Source of the DNA: Roseivirga echinicomitans
GTDB lineage: Bacteria; Bacteroidota; Bacteroidia; Cytophagales; Cyclobacteriaceae
Length of the DNA stretch: 64,000 nucleotides
Reading direction: 5' to 3'
Assembly: GCF_001592935.1 (NCBI RefSeq)
Contig: NZ_LRDB01000004.1
Coordinates: forward strand, 62,001 to 126,000
In this document: positions 9,810 to 18,722 of the stretch, piece after piece
Layout of the letters: each line of letters starts with the position of its first letter
Numbering within the stretch: position 1 is the stretch's first letter
Notes under the pieces: model-generated
Databases searched by the model: none
The model's input: only the letters and a program-made list of their open reading frames with translations
What the model was told of the DNA's origin: nothing
Program-made: the position numbers and the translations under genes

Positions 9810-9843
9810 TGTAAATTTTTTTGAGTAATGTTTCAACTTGTAT

Positions 9844-9912
9844 GCATCTCATGTGATTTATAAAAACTTCCTTATAGCGTCCAAATAATGCTAGCTATGA
9901 GGAAGTTTTCTG
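9844..9912. repeat. 70-bp repeat with inverted arms, copy 2; probable bidirectional terminator
   Basis: Second copy of the element at 5521-5590, sharing the ATCTCATGTRATTTAT lead and the AAACTTCCTTA / TGAGGAAGTTT arms. It sits between two convergent genes (ends at 9809 and 9930), where a hairpin could terminate both. The first copy is not at gene ends, so terminator function is not general. Confidence 0.7.
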
Positions 9913-9929
9913 TGAGCCATCGGTTACCA

Positions 9930-10454
9930 TTATTTCAGCTTCTCAAGCGCTTTCAGCGTTCGTTTTCCTCTGGACTTAAAGCCAGCTGAGCCATAGGGCA
10001 TTTGATCTTCAATAAGGATTTGAAGTTCGCTCTTCAGTTCGGGTACCTTTTTGGTAATATTCAAAAGCACTGTCATGGAAAAGCACTTAATAGCAATGGC
10101 TTCACTTTTTGAGGCCAAATAGCCAAAGCAAATGTCGGCTACTTCGCCCCACAGGCTTTCTGGAATCTCCAGTTCCTGAAGCACACGGACGGTATTGCGC
10201 TTAATGGAGTCATGTAAATTGGCTTGCTTAAGGTTGAATATCATCGCTTTCAAATGAGGTTTAAGCATCTCAACCTTCTTTCTACCAATTTCGCCAACTA
10301 CCCAAGCCGCTCTTTGAGTTACACGATATTCATCGTTAAGAAATAGATTCATCAGCGCATCAAACCGTTCCTGTTGTTCTGCGACATATGAAACGATCAG
10401 GTTCGTATTCTCTTTGGTGTGTTCTTTTAGAAGTTGTTTTCGAATGTCTATCAT
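9930..10454 (-). CDS. HEAT-repeat protein
   Basis: A 174-residue soluble protein without signal peptide. It consists of repeated amphipathic helix pairs: a HEAT-like unit around RVTQRAAWVVGEIGRKK, a second around LHDSIKRNTVRVLQEL, and further helices to the end, with a basic tail (FKSRGKRTLKALEKLK). HEAT solenoids bind protein or nucleic acid partners. No catalytic motif is visible and the role is unknown. Upstream, the divergent DUF456 gene starts 51 bases away. Confidence 0.75.
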   Translation of the reverse strand: MIDIRKQLLKEHTKENTNLIVSYVAEQQERFDALMNLFLNDEYRVTQRAAWVVGEIGRKKVEMLKPHLKAMIFNLKQANLHDSIKRNTVRVLQELEIPESLWGEVADICFGYLASKSEAIAIKCFSMTVLLNITKKVPELKSELQILIEDQMPYGSAGFKSRGKRTLKALEKLK

Positions 10455-10505
10455 GACTTATACACCAAAATTAATCATCTTTAAATATTATTCACTTTTT
10501 TTACC

Positions 10506-10982
10506 ATGGATATACTACTTATTGTTTTAGGTATCGTTTTTATGCTTGTGGGGATTGCAGGTTGTGTTTTGCCCATTCTTCCAGGCCCACCCATTAGTTT
10601 TTTAGGTTTACTTTTTCTCCATTTTACTGAACGTACTGATATTCCAGAAGACACTTTATGGACTTTGGCGTTAATTACTGTAGCAGTAACAGTACTCGAT
10701 TATATTGTTCCCATTTATGGAACAAAACGGTTTGGGGGAACCAAAAAAGGAGTGTGGGGGAGTACAATAGGCTTGATTATAGGCATGTTCCTTTTTCCAC
10801 CTTTTGGTATAATTATCGGCCCGCTGGTTGGTGCATTTGTGGGAGAAATGAGCGCTGGTCAAGATACAAACAAGGCCATGCGTTCGGCCTTAGGGTCATT
10901 TTTAGGTTTTCTAGCAGGGACATTGCTTAAGTTTATCGCCTGTTTTGTGATGGCTTACTACTTCATCATCTATCTGTTTTAA
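10506..10982 (+). CDS. DUF456 integral membrane protein
   Basis: A 158-residue protein with about four to five membrane helices: residues 1-25, ~55-70, ~85-115 (GSTIGLIIGMFLFPPFGIII) and ~130-158. The LPILPGPPISFLGLL segment and the glycine-rich GGTKKGVWGSTIGLIIG loop are typical of DUF456 proteins, whose function is unknown. It is a single gene, divergent from the HEAT-repeat gene. Confidence 0.85.
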   Translation: MDILLIVLGIVFMLVGIAGCVLPILPGPPISFLGLLFLHFTERTDIPEDTLWTLALITVAVTVLDYIVPIYGTKRFGGTKKGVWGSTIGLIIGMFLFPPFGIIIGPLVGAFVGEMSAGQDTNKAMRSALGSFLGFLAGTLLKFIACFVMAYYFIIYLF

Positions 10983-11034
10983 ATCGTCCAAATTCTACCC
11001 CATTCATCGAAGAAGCGAAAAAACAGCCAAAAAC

Positions 11035-11448
11035 TTATTTGGGCAGCCTTACCGTATTTTGCCAGTAGTCTCTAATGACTTCTGCGACCTTGTCGAGTCC
11101 AGTAATATCATTTGGCTTGATTATATAGGAGTTAGAATGTGCTTTATAAGACTTGATGATGTCTTCCTTTCTGGATGAAGTAGTCAACATTATTACAGGG
11201 ATTTGCTTAATGCTGTCGTTCGCTTTTATCTTTTCTAGAGCTTCTAGTCCATCCATTACAGGCATGTTGATGTCGAGTAAAATTAGGTCAGGCAATATGG
11301 TATCCTCTTTTGTTAAATATTGAAGAGCCTCATGTCCATTATTAACTGCCGTTAGTGATCGTACTATTTCTACGTCTTCTAGCGCCAGTCGGATTAGCAT
11401 TATATCAGACTCATTGTCTTCAACTAGAAGTATGTTCAGGCTATTCAT
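11035..11448 (-). CDS. CheY-like response regulator (Rcp1-type single domain)
   Basis: A 137-residue receiver with no output domain. The acidic pocket is in LLVEDNESD, phospho-acceptor D59 in LILLDINMP, the conserved Thr is in VIMLTTSS (about T89) and Lys is K111 in YIIKP. It lies 38 bases downstream of the large PAS kinase at 11487-15353, in the same direction, and is very likely its partner. Single-domain regulators of this type usually accept phosphate from PAS or phytochrome-type kinases and act by protein contact. Confidence 0.92.
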   Translation of the reverse strand: MNSLNILLVEDNESDIMLIRLALEDVEIVRSLTAVNNGHEALQYLTKEDTILPDLILLDINMPVMDGLEALEKIKANDSIKQIPVIMLTTSSRKEDIIKSYKAHSNSYIIKPNDITGLDKVAEVIRDYWQNTVRLPK

Positions 11449-11486
11449 TGAACTTGTCTTTGGTGTTAATAATGCTTCAATATATT

Positions 11487-14400
11487 TTATTTTTTTAAAG
11501 TAAACATAAAAATTGTTCCTTCTTTTATGTTTGGCTTAATCCAAATGTCCCCACCATATTTATTCACAATTTTTTTACAAGTGGCCAGCCCAATACCCGT
11601 TCCTGCATATTCTGAAGTAGAATGAAGCCTTTTAAAGACGGCAAATACTTTTTCGTAATGTTTGGGGGCAATTCCCAATCCATTGTCCGATATTATAAAT
11701 AACCATTGGTCGGCCTCTTCTTTTGAATCAATTTTAATAATTGGATTATTTCCTTCTGGTTGGTACTTTAATCCATTGCTAATAAGGTTGGAAAACAGCT
11801 GAATCATTGCTGTTTCATCTGCTTTTATTACTGGCAGGGGTTGTACGTCAAATATGGCATCTCGGTACTTTTCTTCACTTTTTAATGAGAAAACAATTTC
11901 GTTAACCAGGGTCTCAAGATTAACCTCGTCTTGTTTGACGTTTCCAGCTTTTGAGAAATCGAGTATGCCTTCAATAAGCGCTTTCATTCGTAAGGCACCA
12001 TCAACAGAAAATTGGATATACTGTTTTGCTTTATCATCCAGTTCATTGGCATATTTCTTTTTAAGGAGGGAAAGGAAGCTTGAAATGGTTCTAAGGGGCT
12101 CTTGTAAGTCATGGGCAGCTATGTAGGCAAACTGCTCCAATTCTTCATTTTTTAGGGCCAGTTCTTTTTGAGTGGCCTTTATTTGGCTAATGTCAACCCC
12201 CACCCCTAAATAGCCTATTGTTTTGTCATTTTCAGTAACGGCAGTAACCGATAATAGGACCGCGTAAGTACTGCCATCTTTCCGTTTATAGGTCCATTCT
12301 CTTGTTTCTGTTGCACCTCTTTTGGCCATTTCCACGAAAACGTCAAAACCTGCTATATTGCCTCCAAACTCCGATGAAAGTTCTTCACCACGTTGAACAA
12401 TCTCATCCTCGATATGAATGATGGCTGGCGTTTGCTTTCCTACCATTTCCTCAGCTGAATATTGAAGAAACTCCTCAGCACCCTTATTGAAATGTGTTAT
12501 AAGTCCCTTTGGGTCAGTGCCAATTATTGAAACAGATTGGGTGTTAAATATGGCCTTTAGTTCTTCATTGGCTTTGTTTAAGGTGTTTTCGACTGTTTTG
12601 ATTTCATTAATGTCCTGAAAAATGCCATAGAGCCTTATGCACTTTCCTTTCTCAAACTCGGCCTGTCCAATAGAACGCACCCATACTGCATTTCCCTTGG
12701 CCGTAACAAGCTCAAATTCAGCATCGAAAGGAGTCCCTTTTTCTATCGCTTCACCAACTACTTTCTCTATCTTTTTTCTGCTTGCACCTAGTTTGTAAAA
12801 ATTGATACCTGTGGTCAGGTCCGGAACAAAGTTGGGGGAGACTTCATGAATTTCCTTCGTGATTCGGCTCCATGAAACACTGTTGGTGACTAAGTCCACC
12901 TCCCATGTTCCAATGCGCGCTACTTCGTTGGTTTTGTCTAAGATTTCTTCAATTTTCCGTTTCTCTATTTCTTTTTGTTTTAAATGGGTAATGTCCGCTG
13001 TATAAATGATTAATCCGCCAATGGTGTCTTTGGTAACATACCAAGGACGAATATCCCATGTGATCCATTGTTTACTTCCATCTTCGCGTTCAAAAACGGC
13101 TTCGTCACATTGATTAGTGGCGCCTTTTAGGCATTCCTGATGATGCTTTTTCCAATCGTCACCAATTTCTGGGAAAATTTCATAATGCGATTTTCCAATA
13201 ATTTTCTTCTCTGTAATGTTGTAGTCTTTGATCCATTGCTTTGATGCGGCCATATAACACATGTTCTTGTCAAACATAGCCAAAGCACTAGGGGCTTGTT
13301 CTACAAAGATTTGGTTACGTTGATTACTTCTTTCCATTTCTTCTTGGGCAAGCCTTTGAGCGGTAACATCCCAATTAGTACCCAGCATTCGGATTGGGTT
13401 TCCCGAATCGTCATGGTACACTTGACCTTTTGCTCTAATAAAATGAATAGATTGATCAGAAGGCCAGATGATTCGAAATTCGGTATCGAATTCCTTTTCA
13501 CCAGCTATGGCCATTTGCATTTCTCTTATTGCTTGCTCAATATCATCCGGATGAACAACGCTTTCCCATGCATCTAGATCGGCTGAAAAGACATCTTTTT
13601 CTATACCGAAGACTTTGAACATAATCTCATCCCATATCAAAGAATTATTGACTAGATCATAATCCCAAATACCTATTGATGAATTATTAGTGGCCAGCTT
13701 TAAACGATTTGATAATTCCTTGAATTTAGACTCTGCCACTAGTCTTTCAGTAATGTCGACCATTGAAGAGATGAGGTATTCGGTTCCGCTAATGTTGACT
13801 TTTTCAATAGAAACAATAACGCTTACGGGGTTACCAAACTTATCATTTAATCTCGTTTCAAACCCCTTAAGTTTCATTTTATTTTCATTCAGGAGTGTTC
13901 TTAATACGTCACGATCTTCCTGAGTCATGAGGTTCAGCTCATAACTTGTTTTGCCAATTATACTTTTGTCGAAGTGGAATAAATTGAGAAAAGCGTCATT
14001 GGCATACCATATTTTACTGTCATGAAAAGTGGCAATGCTGGTGGCCACAGGGCTCATGTTGAAAAAGGTCATAAATTGTTCACGGGATTTCCGAATGTCT
14101 TCCTGAAGCTTTTGTTGTTTAGTTATGTCTCGGATGGCAGCAGAAACCCAAACCTTGTTTTGCATTTTGACCGGATTTAGCGATACCTCTACTGGTATTT
14201 CTGTGCCGTCTTTCTTTAATGCAAACAAACTCATTCCCGACCCCATGCTTCTTGCCTTTGGAGCATTATTGAAATCCTTTCGATGATTTACATGACCTCC
14301 TTGAAATCGTTTAGGCAAGAGCTTTTCAACGGGCTGATTAATTAGCTCTTCCTTTTTGTAGCCAAAAACTGTCTCTGTCTGTTCATTCACTACCTGAATG

Positions 14401-15353
14401 ATTCCATTTTCATTGACGATGACAATGGGGTCGGGGGTGGCGTTTAAGAAAGCACTTACTTTTAACAAATCACCTTCAATCGCATACTTATTTGATTCAA
14501 GACGGTTGAGCATCCGCGAGGTTCTCCAAATTAAGAAAAGACTGATGAGTATAAAGGAAAGAGCGAAGAGTAGTGTGCCAAAATCTACAGAAATCGCTTG
14601 ATTTCGATGGCTCTGTAGTCGTATATAGGTGAGCACGAGAATAATAATGGTCAATTGGGAAAAAAGGCTAATGGCCATTTTATTACCTAACTTTTTTCCT
14701 GTGAAGAGGTTTGTTATCCCAAGAGATGGATTGAGAAAAGACGCAGTAACAGACAAAATAAAAAAGATTAAAGCCGTGTGTATGGCCATTGAAGTAAGGA
14801 AGGACAACTTATATAAGTTTGGGACGCTGTATAGATAGCCCATGATTGCTATGAATGAGAGGAGCGTGACTATGTCTAACAGTACCTGCCCAATGATTCT
14901 TTGAGTTCTACTCCTTTTTTTTATAAGTAGAAACGATGAACTCAATAGAATAAAGCAAACCGCAGATAGCTGAGACATTCTCCCCGGGACTGGGTGGTTA
15001 GCAGCAATGGAGTCTAGGTCACTCACAAAGAGTTGGTCTATCCCTAAATTCACTTTAAACAACCCCTCTAGAAACGTTAGCCCTCCAATAACAAATACAG
15101 ATAAAGCAAAAATGCTGGATAGGCTTACCCTTGCTTTATTCTTGCTTTGGGATATTAGGTATAAGGAAAACCCTGATAGGGCTAACCCCAGCGCTGTATT
15201 GAATTTCATCGTGGCATAGCTGGGTATTATGCTTTTTAGGATTTCAATATCTAAAAACCACCCGAGAATTACACTCGCAGCCATTAAAACAACAATGATG
15301 CTGATTGTAGCAATGATTTTCGTAGTCTTATTTGTTATGATGTTCATAGTCAA
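11487..15353 (-). CDS. Membrane-bound multi-PAS hybrid-sensor histidine kinase
   Basis: A 1288-residue kinase. Residues 1-~285 contain about eight hydrophobic helices forming an N-terminal membrane domain. A chain of PAS/PAC modules follows (about residues 300-415, 420-540, 545-670, 675-790, 795-920 and 925-1050; for example AFLNATPDPIVIVNENGIIQ and YAAIRDITKQ-like PAC ends). The HisKA dimerisation helix has phospho-acceptor H1081 in YIAAHDLQEPLR, and the ATPase shows the N box (LISNGLKYQ), SDNGLGIAP and GTGIGLATCKKIV. No receiver domain is fused; the regulator at 11035-11448 probably supplies it. Ligands of the PAS domains cannot be predicted. Confidence 0.93.
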   Translation of the reverse strand: MTMNIITNKTTKIIATISIIVVLMAASVILGWFLDIEILKSIIPSYATMKFNTALGLALSGFSLYLISQSKNKARVSLSSIFALSVFVIGGLTFLEGLFKVNLGIDQLFVSDLDSIAANHPVPGRMSQLSAVCFILLSSSFLLIKKRSRTQRIIGQVLLDIVTLLSFIAIMGYLYSVPNLYKLSFLTSMAIHTALIFFILSVTASFLNPSLGITNLFTGKKLGNKMAISLFSQLTIIILVLTYIRLQSHRNQAISVDFGTLLFALSFILISLFLIWRTSRMLNRLESNKYAIEGDLLKVSAFLNATPDPIVIVNENGIIQVVNEQTETVFGYKKEELINQPVEKLLPKRFQGGHVNHRKDFNNAPKARSMGSGMSLFALKKDGTEIPVEVSLNPVKMQNKVWVSAAIRDITKQQKLQEDIRKSREQFMTFFNMSPVATSIATFHDSKIWYANDAFLNLFHFDKSIIGKTSYELNLMTQEDRDVLRTLLNENKMKLKGFETRLNDKFGNPVSVIVSIEKVNISGTEYLISSMVDITERLVAESKFKELSNRLKLATNNSSIGIWDYDLVNNSLIWDEIMFKVFGIEKDVFSADLDAWESVVHPDDIEQAIREMQMAIAGEKEFDTEFRIIWPSDQSIHFIRAKGQVYHDDSGNPIRMLGTNWDVTAQRLAQEEMERSNQRNQIFVEQAPSALAMFDKNMCYMAASKQWIKDYNITEKKIIGKSHYEIFPEIGDDWKKHHQECLKGATNQCDEAVFEREDGSKQWITWDIRPWYVTKDTIGGLIIYTADITHLKQKEIEKRKIEEILDKTNEVARIGTWEVDLVTNSVSWSRITKEIHEVSPNFVPDLTTGINFYKLGASRKKIEKVVGEAIEKGTPFDAEFELVTAKGNAVWVRSIGQAEFEKGKCIRLYGIFQDINEIKTVENTLNKANEELKAIFNTQSVSIIGTDPKGLITHFNKGAEEFLQYSAEEMVGKQTPAIIHIEDEIVQRGEELSSEFGGNIAGFDVFVEMAKRGATETREWTYKRKDGSTYAVLLSVTAVTENDKTIGYLGVGVDISQIKATQKELALKNEELEQFAYIAAHDLQEPLRTISSFLSLLKKKYANELDDKAKQYIQFSVDGALRMKALIEGILDFSKAGNVKQDEVNLETLVNEIVFSLKSEEKYRDAIFDVQPLPVIKADETAMIQLFSNLISNGLKYQPEGNNPIIKIDSKEEADQWLFIISDNGLGIAPKHYEKVFAVFKRLHSTSEYAGTGIGLATCKKIVNKYGGDIWIKPNIKEGTIFMFTLKK

Positions 15354-15406
15354 GTGTGTGTTAATACTACTATTACGTCTTTAAAAGGCTTCTGTAAAGA
15401 TTAAGC

Positions 15407-15450
15407 ACTTTATCCTAAAAGGGTTGCACCCTTTCAGGGCCTAGAGAGGG
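15407..15450. repeat. Truncated REP-like unit
   Basis: AAGGGTTGCACCCTTTCAGGGC is a fused fragment of the palindromes seen in the larger blocks. The rest of the 15354-15728 gap shows no gene or other structure. Confidence 0.6.
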
Positions 15451-15728
15451 CGAGTGTTTTGTGTTTTTGATTCCAAAAGAGCATAATATCATAAGAGTAT
15501 ATAACTCATTCCTAGTTCAATATAAGTTTAATTAAGATACGTGTAATGTCGAGATGGCTTTATTTCCTCTGCTGTCACTCGGGGAGCACCTGTGTTTGAT
15601 TTTACTTCGTTATGTAGTGTTTTATGGATGAGAGGTGATGAGGTTGTATTGACACTAGTTCCGCATTGCATGCTTAGAAGTAGAATTAATAAGTTTATGT
15701 GGGTTAATAGTTAAAGATGGGAGAAACA

Positions 15729-15766
15729 TAAACAGCCCTAAAATCAATTGATTTTAGGGCTGTTTA
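15729..15766 (-). terminator. Terminator: perfect 38-bp palindrome
   Basis: The stretch from TAAACAGCCCTAAAATCA to TGATTTTAGGGCTGTTTA reads identically on both strands over 38 bases. It lies about 35 bases past the stop of the M14 peptidase gene and would form a long stem. The flanking T-run is short, so termination may rely on the A/T outer arms. Confidence 0.75.
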
Positions 15767-15800
15767 TTGAATCGTGTTTCTCCTTAGAGAATGGCTTTAA

Positions 15801-17720
15801 TTACTTCTCAGGAGTTCCTATAGTCACTTCAGTTTCAATGTAGCCACCACGTGTAGAAAGGATTTTCACCTTCGCTTTAGCACCTTTGATTTTGTTCAGC
15901 TTAATTTCAAAAGTAGCCTCTTGGGTTTGTCCAGGTAGCGTTCTGTCCATGTACTGAGTTTTGTCGGATAGGCTAGGACTGATGATTTGCACCTGAGCGT
16001 CATCTCCGCCTTTGGTCAGTTTCGAGTCGAACTGCAACTGAACGCGGTCTTCACGAACGATTTTCACCAATTGTGCTTGCTTAAGTGCGGTTGGTAGTTC
16101 ACCTGTATTGGTGAATTTCACCTTTACTACATAGGTGTCTTTGCCTTTGCTTTCCACACTTACATCGTCCAAAGTGATTTGAGGTAAATCCATGGCCATG
16201 GCCAAGTTGAAGAGCGCTTGCTTCTTCGCCCAGTTTTCTAGCTGCCACGGTGGCCCGTTTTGACCAAAGAATTTAGGGTGAAAACCACCAATTTCGGCTT
16301 TGCCCAAAGTAGGGTGATCGAATGGCTCCCATTCTTTAAAGCCACGACCTCCGTTTTCTTCATCGTCCCAGCGAAGCCCGTCATAATCGTCATAAATACC
16401 ATCGTTGTCGTAATCCTTCATGGCGCCATTATTCCACAGCTCATCGCCATACCAAATGGATCCATAATAGAAATAACCGAAATCAGGGCCGTGTCCGAAT
16501 AGGGGACTTGGTTTTAAAGGATCACCAGTAGAGGGGTTTACTTTGTAGCGTGTAGCATAAGTTTCAAAAACATCGCCCGCCCAAGGGTAGCCAGTAATGT
16601 CCATTCCAACTTGATCATACTTTAAATAGATATCTAAATCTTCAGGGTACATTCTCTCTTCACTTTTTGAAGTAGAAGGGGCCCTCAAGTGCATCGGTAC
16701 TCTGGTGTCCATAGAGTTGGCTACCGAAATATTAGGGTGAGTTAGCATCCACATCACAATAGAGCGTGATTCAGGTTCAGACATTGGGAAAGCACCTGCT
16801 CCGTTTTGTGTATAGCCTCTGCCTGTTTCATCTTCACCTGTATCAGGTCGCCAGTTTTCAGGATAGTTTCTGTGTAAATCAAGTCCGCCTATGCCATCTT
16901 CATTGAAGCGTCCATCGCCATCGTTGTCAATGCCTTCACTGTAAACGAAGTAATCACCGTTTTGCGAACGCTTCATCAAACGTCCTTTCGGGTCTCTTGG
17001 GTCGATGATATGCGTGCCTATTTCGCCCTTTTTGGCTTTTACACGCACTTGGTACATGATACCATCACCGTCTAAATCTTCTTCGTCATCTTCATCAAGC
17101 AAACCATCGCGGTCGTTATCATGAGGTCTTACGGTAGAACGGTTTCTTTGGGCAGTGTTCAAATATAGATTCGAACCATCAGGGTTGTTTTGCGGTCTTA
17201 AGTAAATCGCCTTGGTATCAATTAATTTTGTAATTGCTGCATCACTACCGTAGCCTTCTAATAAATGATTGGTTAGCCAAAGAATGGATTCACTACTGGT
17301 GATTTCTCCACTGTGACGGCCACCTTCAAAATAGGCAGCAGGCTTATCGGTGTCTTTGCCAGTTTTCTTATTGGTCAGGGTCATTTGTAAAATTGGACGA
17401 CCTTCAAAGCTGGTGCCTACTTGATATAAATCCACAATGTCTGGGTACTTTTCAGCCCATACCTTATACCAGTGATACATCACATTTACAGTATGGTAAG
17501 TGTCGAAGGTGAGCTGGCTTGTGGGTTCATATTGCACTTCAGCATGGCGAAACTGTTTGAAAAAGCTGACGCCATGCCTTTCACCTTTTATGGTGTATGT
17601 GGCGGTGTCTTTATCAGATTCTGGCCAGGTGACGGGGTTCAGCACTCTCACTTCTTGCGCAAAAAGCATGGGAGAGTAGAGTAATAAAAATAGCAGCGTG
17701 TGTTTCCTATTCATCTTCAA
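15801..17720 (-). CDS. Secreted M14-family zinc carboxypeptidase
   Basis: A 639-residue exported peptidase. The signal peptide ends near LFA-Q (residue ~22). Residues ~75-400 form the M14 domain: EGGRHSGEI carries the zinc ligands H136 and E139, and NNPDGSNLYLNTAQRNRS and DLHRNYPENW are substrate-pocket and core motifs. The domain is interrupted by Asp-rich loops (HDNDRDGLLDEDDEEDLDGD and GIDNDGDGRFNEDG, then DYDNDGIYDDYDG) that resemble EF-hand/TSP3 calcium loops. Residues ~520-630 are a beta-sandwich tail. The likely role is extracellular peptide processing, perhaps calcium-stabilised. It is a single gene. Confidence 0.88.
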   Translation of the reverse strand: MKMNRKHTLLFLLLYSPMLFAQEVRVLNPVTWPESDKDTATYTIKGERHGVSFFKQFRHAEVQYEPTSQLTFDTYHTVNVMYHWYKVWAEKYPDIVDLYQVGTSFEGRPILQMTLTNKKTGKDTDKPAAYFEGGRHSGEITSSESILWLTNHLLEGYGSDAAITKLIDTKAIYLRPQNNPDGSNLYLNTAQRNRSTVRPHDNDRDGLLDEDDEEDLDGDGIMYQVRVKAKKGEIGTHIIDPRDPKGRLMKRSQNGDYFVYSEGIDNDGDGRFNEDGIGGLDLHRNYPENWRPDTGEDETGRGYTQNGAGAFPMSEPESRSIVMWMLTHPNISVANSMDTRVPMHLRAPSTSKSEERMYPEDLDIYLKYDQVGMDITGYPWAGDVFETYATRYKVNPSTGDPLKPSPLFGHGPDFGYFYYGSIWYGDELWNNGAMKDYDNDGIYDDYDGLRWDDEENGGRGFKEWEPFDHPTLGKAEIGGFHPKFFGQNGPPWQLENWAKKQALFNLAMAMDLPQITLDDVSVESKGKDTYVVKVKFTNTGELPTALKQAQLVKIVREDRVQLQFDSKLTKGGDDAQVQIISPSLSDKTQYMDRTLPGQTQEATFEIKLNKIKGAKAKVKILSTRGGYIETEVTIGTPEK

Positions 17721-17794
17721 AAAGGTTGTTTGATTCGGAAGATAGAAAGAAAACCAAAGGGATGAGAATGCTTTTATTGGAGTGGCTACATTGT

Positions 17795-18091
17795 TTAGCC
17801 TTCAATTTTCAGTTTCAAGCCTCTTTTTCTAAGCTCTTTACTGATTTCTCTAAAGATTTTTGTCCCCATATTTTTGGCCTTTTTAATCTCGTTTTCGGAG
17901 AAGTCTTCTAATTGTGGCCAAGAATCAATTTCTAAGCCGAGTAAGAAATCCTTACAGCGAATAGAAACATCTGACTCCTTGATCTCAGTAGGTAACTTAC
18001 TTTCTCGCTGTGTTTTTATCCTTTCGATATAGGATTTCAGCTTAGTGAGCTCTTCCATTGTAAAACGTTTAAAGAAAATGTCGTCAATCAT
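17795..18091 (-). CDS. RNA polymerase alpha-CTD-like small protein
   Basis: A 98-residue protein, last gene of the chaperone/usher-like operon (17 bases after the previous stop). Residues ~40-95 align by eye with the helix-hairpin-helix C-terminal domain of RNA polymerase alpha: DVSIRCKDFL corresponds to the LSVRxxNCL helix, FSENEIKKAKNMGTKI to the SEEDLxKxxNxGxKS hairpin, and EISKELRKRGLKLK to the last helix. Several DNA-contact positions are kept (Arg, Gly, Lys) but the Asn and Ser equivalents are changed. It may bind DNA or polymerase partners; being co-transcribed with surface genes, a regulatory role is possible but inferred. Confidence 0.65.
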   Translation of the reverse strand: MIDDIFFKRFTMEELTKLKSYIERIKTQRESKLPTEIKESDVSIRCKDFLLGLEIDSWPQLEDFSENEIKKAKNMGTKIFREISKELRKRGLKLKIEG

Positions 18092-18108
18092 GGTTCAGAA
18101 TTTAAGAG

Positions 18109-18711
18109 TTAAAGAATGCTTCCAATAACTGTGTAGAAAATATCGAAATTGCTGGCTCCAGAGATGGCTAAAGCACTAGCTTTTACCTTGAATTGAATGG
18201 GGATATCTTGACGACAGCCGACAAATTCAAATACTTTAATGGCTGCATTTCCATTGTTGGGAATAGTAATATAACCGCCTCCGTTCTCAGGAGTTAGATC
18301 TCTAGGGCCTAAAGGCCGTACAAGTAGGTTGTCGTATAAAATGTTAACGGGGAATCTTACTCCACTATTCATAGTTGTTTTGGCCTGTATTTCTACATTT
18401 TGAGGCGCGTTTTGAGTGTGCATGTAGACTGAATATCGAAATATATTCAATGAACAGTTTAGTGCTGAGCTGGTTAAGGGGATGCCAAGGATAGGTGCCA
18501 CCGTAGGGTCTAAAGTGAAAGAAATTAAACTGGCGTCTATATTTGATTCAAAACCAACAGTATTGGCGTCCTCACCAGCCTCCATCACCAAGTCATTGAT
18601 GCTTTCTACGATATTAGGAAAACCGCTAACGTCTAAGGTGCCAGGTAAAAGCTGACCAAAAGACAAGCTAGAAAATGACAATAAAAGTATGATTGTATAT
18701 ATGTTTTTCAT
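18109..18711 (-). CDS. Secreted subunit-like protein B of usher-like operon
   Basis: A 200-residue exported protein with signal peptide MKNIYTIILLLSFSSLSFG. The mature part is beta-rich with two cysteines (in ALNCSLNIF and FVGCRQDIP) that could form a disulfide. The C-terminus (FDIFYTVIGSIL) is an amphipathic strand with a Tyr near the end, like the last strand of chaperone-usher pilins. It follows the 189-residue gene by 11 bases. I do not recognise a named family. Pilin-like status is inferred from size, export, beta content and neighbours. Confidence 0.6.
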   Translation of the reverse strand: MKNIYTIILLLSFSSLSFGQLLPGTLDVSGFPNIVESINDLVMEAGEDANTVGFESNIDASLISFTLDPTVAPILGIPLTSSALNCSLNIFRYSVYMHTQNAPQNVEIQAKTTMNSGVRFPVNILYDNLLVRPLGPRDLTPENGGGYITIPNNGNAAIKVFEFVGCRQDIPIQFKVKASALAISGASNFDIFYTVIGSIL

Positions 18712-18722
18712 GATCCATTGAT

